A DNA stretch of 64,000 nucleotides from Paramecium pentaurelia (lineage: Eukaryota; Ciliophora; Oligohymenophorea; Peniculida; Parameciidae), in NCBI GenBank assembly GCA_905183005.1, contig CAJJDO010000045.1:248001-312000 (forward strand), given 5' to 3'. Each line of letters starts with the position of its first letter. The first letter of the stretch is position 1. The position numbers were made by a program, and so were the translations under genes. A model generated the notes under the pieces. The model was not told where the DNA came from and did no database searches. It saw only the letters and a program-made list of their open reading frames with translations. This document shows positions 60,711-64,000 of this stretch, in pieces.

Positions 60711-63486
60711 TCAAATTAGTTGCAATATTTCAAAAAGATCTTTTATTATCAATGGTTTTGTTAATACATCACTCATACCAGAATTTAAACACATAAGAAT
60801 ATCATTTTTACTATTAAATGCTGTTAATCCTATAATATGAATATATGGTATTTAATGTGAATCCATCATTAATCTTAATTATTTAGTTGCTTATAATCCG
60901 TTCATTATAGGCATTTAATAATCCATCAAAATTAATAAAAATAAACTACAATTATTATTACATTTTTATGTATTTTAAACTATTTCAATTGCTTCTTAAC
61001 CATTGAATGCCTTTGATATAATTAAAAATAATACCAAAAAAACTTCAAATCCTTATTAAGTTAATAAGAATTATATAGATTTTTAATTAAAAATTTCATC
61101 ATCTACTGATAATATTTTCTTACATGTACATTTCTTCTTTCTCATAATTGTTTTTAAATATTATTCACTATCTTAATCTTCTTAAAGCTTTAATTATTTA
61201 TAACTTACAATTTTTGTTTGTTGATGATTACTTTTTGGAGATTAATCCTATTTACTTAATTTAGATTTTTAATGAGCATTTTCTGTAAATAAAAAAGGTT
61301 ATAAGTGATGCAATTCAGATATTTATAAATCTTAATCTAAGTTAATTATACTATCTGAGAAAATTGAATTTTCATTAGATTTTACAGATTTCAAAGTTAC
61401 TTTTTTAACAAATTGAGTATTAATATTAACTTTTCTATTAGAAACAAATAAATCACTAATTTAAATGAGTGTTCCATTAAGTGACATATGATGATTTGAT
61501 CCTGAAACATTACTTTATCTAAGTTTACTATTAAATCTTATTGGCTTATCCTTATAATGAACACTCGATGATGAATGACTTAATTTATGATTCTAAATAT
61601 AGAAAGTCACTTTTGTTCCTTATCCACTTCCTCCAGATCTTATTAATAATGATTTATAATCAGCAGGACATAGTTTTGATAATAACATAGACGAAATCAA
61701 CAAACCAAATCCATGCCAAGATTAATATTAAGAAAAGTTTTATTTTTATTCAACATCCAATAACATTTAATGTATTTTTATTAGTCTATCTTCTTCTATT
61801 CCAAATCCTTCATCTTTAATAGTAATCTTTAAGTAATTTTATGAAAAAGAGGTTAATTTCAAAAGAATATATCCAGAATTTGAGTATTTAATAGAATTCT
61901 ATAAGATATTTACGATTATTTAAACTAATCTAGAAAAGTCTGTACATAGACTATTTAATTGATTCTCCAATAAATCAACATATAATATTAAATTCTTCAT
62001 TTCTATTACAGATTTAAATAATTTGTTTATTTCATCTACTAAATCCTTAATTAGAAAATCTTTAATATTCAATTCCAAATTATCAGCACATAATGAACTA
62101 AAATCAATAATATCATTAATCAAATAGGATTGCAATCTTAATGCATTAATAGCAGGTTAGATGAAATTGTTTTTTAAATCTTCTTCTATACCTTTATGAT
62201 TCAAACAATATTATAAAAAGTTACATGAACTATTTAAAGGAGTTCTTAATTCATGTGAGAAGGATTGAGCTATCTTTTATAATAAATAAATATTTTACTG
62301 AAGTCTTAAATTAATCTTTGATCATCTCATCATAATACTTATTTTGTTTAGATATGTCAATCAATGTTAAAATAATTTCATCATCATCTTGATTGATAAT
62401 CATCTATCCACTATAAGTTGAGCATTTATTATCTTCCCAAAAATGTTAACAAAATAGTTCTAAAGAATTATTAATAGAATTCATAGTATCCCATAATTTA
62501 CCTTCTTTATAATTTTCTAAAATTTCAATTAATTTGTTGGTTTCCTTAAATTAAGGATTTAAACTTTCTTATTCAGAGAAATCATTTATTTTTTAATTAA
62601 GTTTTTTTGTTGTTAAATGATTCCTCAATCTGTTCTTTTTTATATGTTAATCTGTAGCTATGTTATTTTGATCTTCAAAATATTCTATATTGTAAAATTA
62701 AAATATACCTGAAATAATAGAAAATTCCAATTAATTTAGAATTAATTTATCATATTCTTCCTCAGTTTTACAGATTGTTGAAAAATGTGTATAAACATTT
62801 TGGTTTTTATAAGTTAATTTCAAATCTTTTTTTGAAATCATAATGAAACATATAGGAAGAGTAGATATTCTACTCATCCATGTGTTTTCTTTAGAAAATA
62901 TTGTTAATGTTTCTCTGTTAATTTTATTTTAAAAAGAGCCAAATAATTCTCCAATATTTTAATATTTTGATTATTTTAAAAATAAACCTAATTTGTATAT
63001 TTCCTATAATAAAACACTTGCTAATATAAAAATATCCATTATTTTAAATTCAATTATCATTATTACTAAACACACGATTTTTACGATGATTTTTTGAACA
63101 GAATATTCGAAGTTTTCTAAATTTGATGGGTAGTAATTGTGATCACAAATTAATACTACTATTAATATATAATCTTATCCAATCAATAAAAGAAAAAGAA
63201 TTGAATTTAATTTTACCACAACCAAAAAAATATTGATTATCATATGAGTTAGTTTTTTCTAAAATAATGTTATTATGATAGTCATTAAGATACTTATAGA
63301 GAGTTTAGGTATAATGTATTGTAAATAATGAGGATACTGAATCAATAAAGCAAGGTCAATAAGCGAATGCAAAATATAAAATACCAAAATTTATATGACA
63401 TTTTATTTTGATACAATTCCTCTTTTATTAATTAGCAGACTTTCTTAACCCTTTTTACAGGGAGAATCCAAAGAATTTTGTAACAT
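60711..63486 (-). CDS. Transmembrane hybrid histidine kinase with receiver domain
   Basis: About 900 residues with introns of 24, 25 and 24 nt (the last at 61011-61034). N-terminal region with four to five TM segments (for example IQILVFYILHSLIDLALLI, LISILMTIIITLF, ILFLLLIGQDYILIVVLICD). A PAS-like/linker region follows, then the H box SFSHELRTPLNSSC, the N box QIIVNILQNSIKYS, G1 IKDEGFGIEE and G2 WHGFGLLIS. A Ser/Lys linker leads to the receiver: KKILSVDDE, LMDYQMPIMNG, GLTAFNSK and DVLTKPL, with phospho-acceptor Asp and conserved Thr and Lys. It should autophosphorylate on His and relay to its own receiver, as in fungal and Dictyostelium hybrid kinases. Confidence 0.92.
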
Positions 63487-63694
63487 TATAGTTATTTTAT
63501 CTATTTTTATTAATTATTCGAACCTTGAAGAAATTAACTTTGAAGTTAATATGAAGAATGAATTTTTCAATCTTTATAGGTCAAAATTATCCTAAAAAGA
63601 CAATGACAATTAAGATATTATTACTATACTTTTTATTTACAGGTGTCATAATATTACATATTTTACTATTAAAAAATTTATTATCTATAACAAT

Positions 63695-64000
63695 TCAAAT
63701 CAAAGTCAAAATTTCCTTAAGTTCTTTCAAATTTAAAGGTTTTGATAAAACATCACTCATACCAGCTTTAATACAATTTGAAATGTCAGTGGCATTAGTA
63801 AAAGCAGTTAATCCAATGATATGTATTTTTGGAATTAATCTTTTATTCATCATCTCTATTAACTTAGTAGTAGCAGTACATCCATCCATTATAGGCATTT
63901 GATAATCCATCAATATTATAGTGAATAATTGACATTTTGGACTGCATGGAATAGTTTCCTCTACAATTTTAATTGCCTCAGCTCCATTAAATGCCTAATG
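63695..64000 (-). CDS. Receiver domain of a second hybrid histidine kinase, cut by window edge
   Basis: The C-terminal exon reads AFNGAEAIKIVEETIPC, then LMDYQMPIMDGCTATTK (phospho-acceptor Asp), IIGLTAFTNATDIS (Thr) and AGMSDVLSKPLNLKELKEIL (Lys), ending at TGA 63695-63697. It is a close paralogue of the receiver in the upstream-window neighbour (same order, same spacing). At 63995-64000 the sequence reads as a 3' splice site (complement ...CATTAG) at exactly the position where the neighbour has an intron, so the exon probably begins at 63994. The sensor and kinase parts lie beyond the window. Confidence 0.88.

Noticed and set aside
1..64000. CRISPR array, transposon, telomere repeat or rRNA
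   Set aside because: No direct-repeat/spacer pattern, no transposase or inverted terminal repeats, no G/T-rich telomere repeat, and no conserved rRNA segments were found on either strand.

Overview
Organism. The window is ciliate somatic (macronuclear-type) DNA, most likely from a Paramecium. It is very AT-rich. Long reading frames stay open only if TAA and TAG are read as sense codons (glutamine by position in conserved motifs) and TGA is the only stop. Genes are cut by introns of about 20-34 nt (GTA...TAG/AAG), and intergenic gaps are often below 100 bp. Under the standard code almost every gene looks like debris, so gene models here were rebuilt by eye with the ciliate code and by removing tiny introns. 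In most multi-exon models the spliced length came out as an exact multiple of three, which supports the splices. No tRNA, rRNA, CRISPR, telomere or transposon was seen.

Layout. 1-7.0 kb: a large coiled-coil protein (cut by the left edge), a Ulp1-type SUMO protease, a six-TM histidine-kinase-like protein and an acylated small protein. 7.0-8.4 kb: gene-poor, with an orphan open frame and a GAAA microsatellite. 8.4-20 kb: a large LRR protein, a MIR-domain protein, three small unknowns, an Aurora-like kinase, a coiled-coil protein and a casein kinase I. 20-25.6 kb: a Rab GTPase, SSNA1, then a decayed stretch with weak genes and one clear unknown. 26-34 kb: CFAP45, a Mei2-type RRM protein, a MORN protein carrying an apparent 1-nt frameshift, a MYST acetyltransferase, a second MORN protein and an unknown. 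34-40.4 kb: a phosphate transporter, NDUFS8, two unknowns and SRP19. 40.4-45.2 kb: an AGC kinase with Ubl, ankyrin and PH regions, a PTAR1-like protein and an unknown. 45.4-56.3 kb: a divergent alpha-like tubulin, a six-TM protein, CAPSL, a PTB-like RRM protein, an importin-7/8-like karyopherin and a myristoylated AGC kinase. 56.9-64 kb: a small gene, a type II membrane protein, NUF2 and two tandem hybrid histidine kinases (the second cut by the right edge).

How it fits together. There is no operon-like pathway. Several genes share a cilium/basal-body/microtubule theme (SSNA1, CFAP45, CAPSL, divergent tubulin, MORN proteins, NUF2). Signalling genes (two AGC kinases, Aurora-like, CK1, hybrid histidine kinases) are heavily represented. 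Neighbours are arranged divergently or convergently with very short gaps, so promoters are probably shared. Identities rest on motifs read by eye; no database search was possible.
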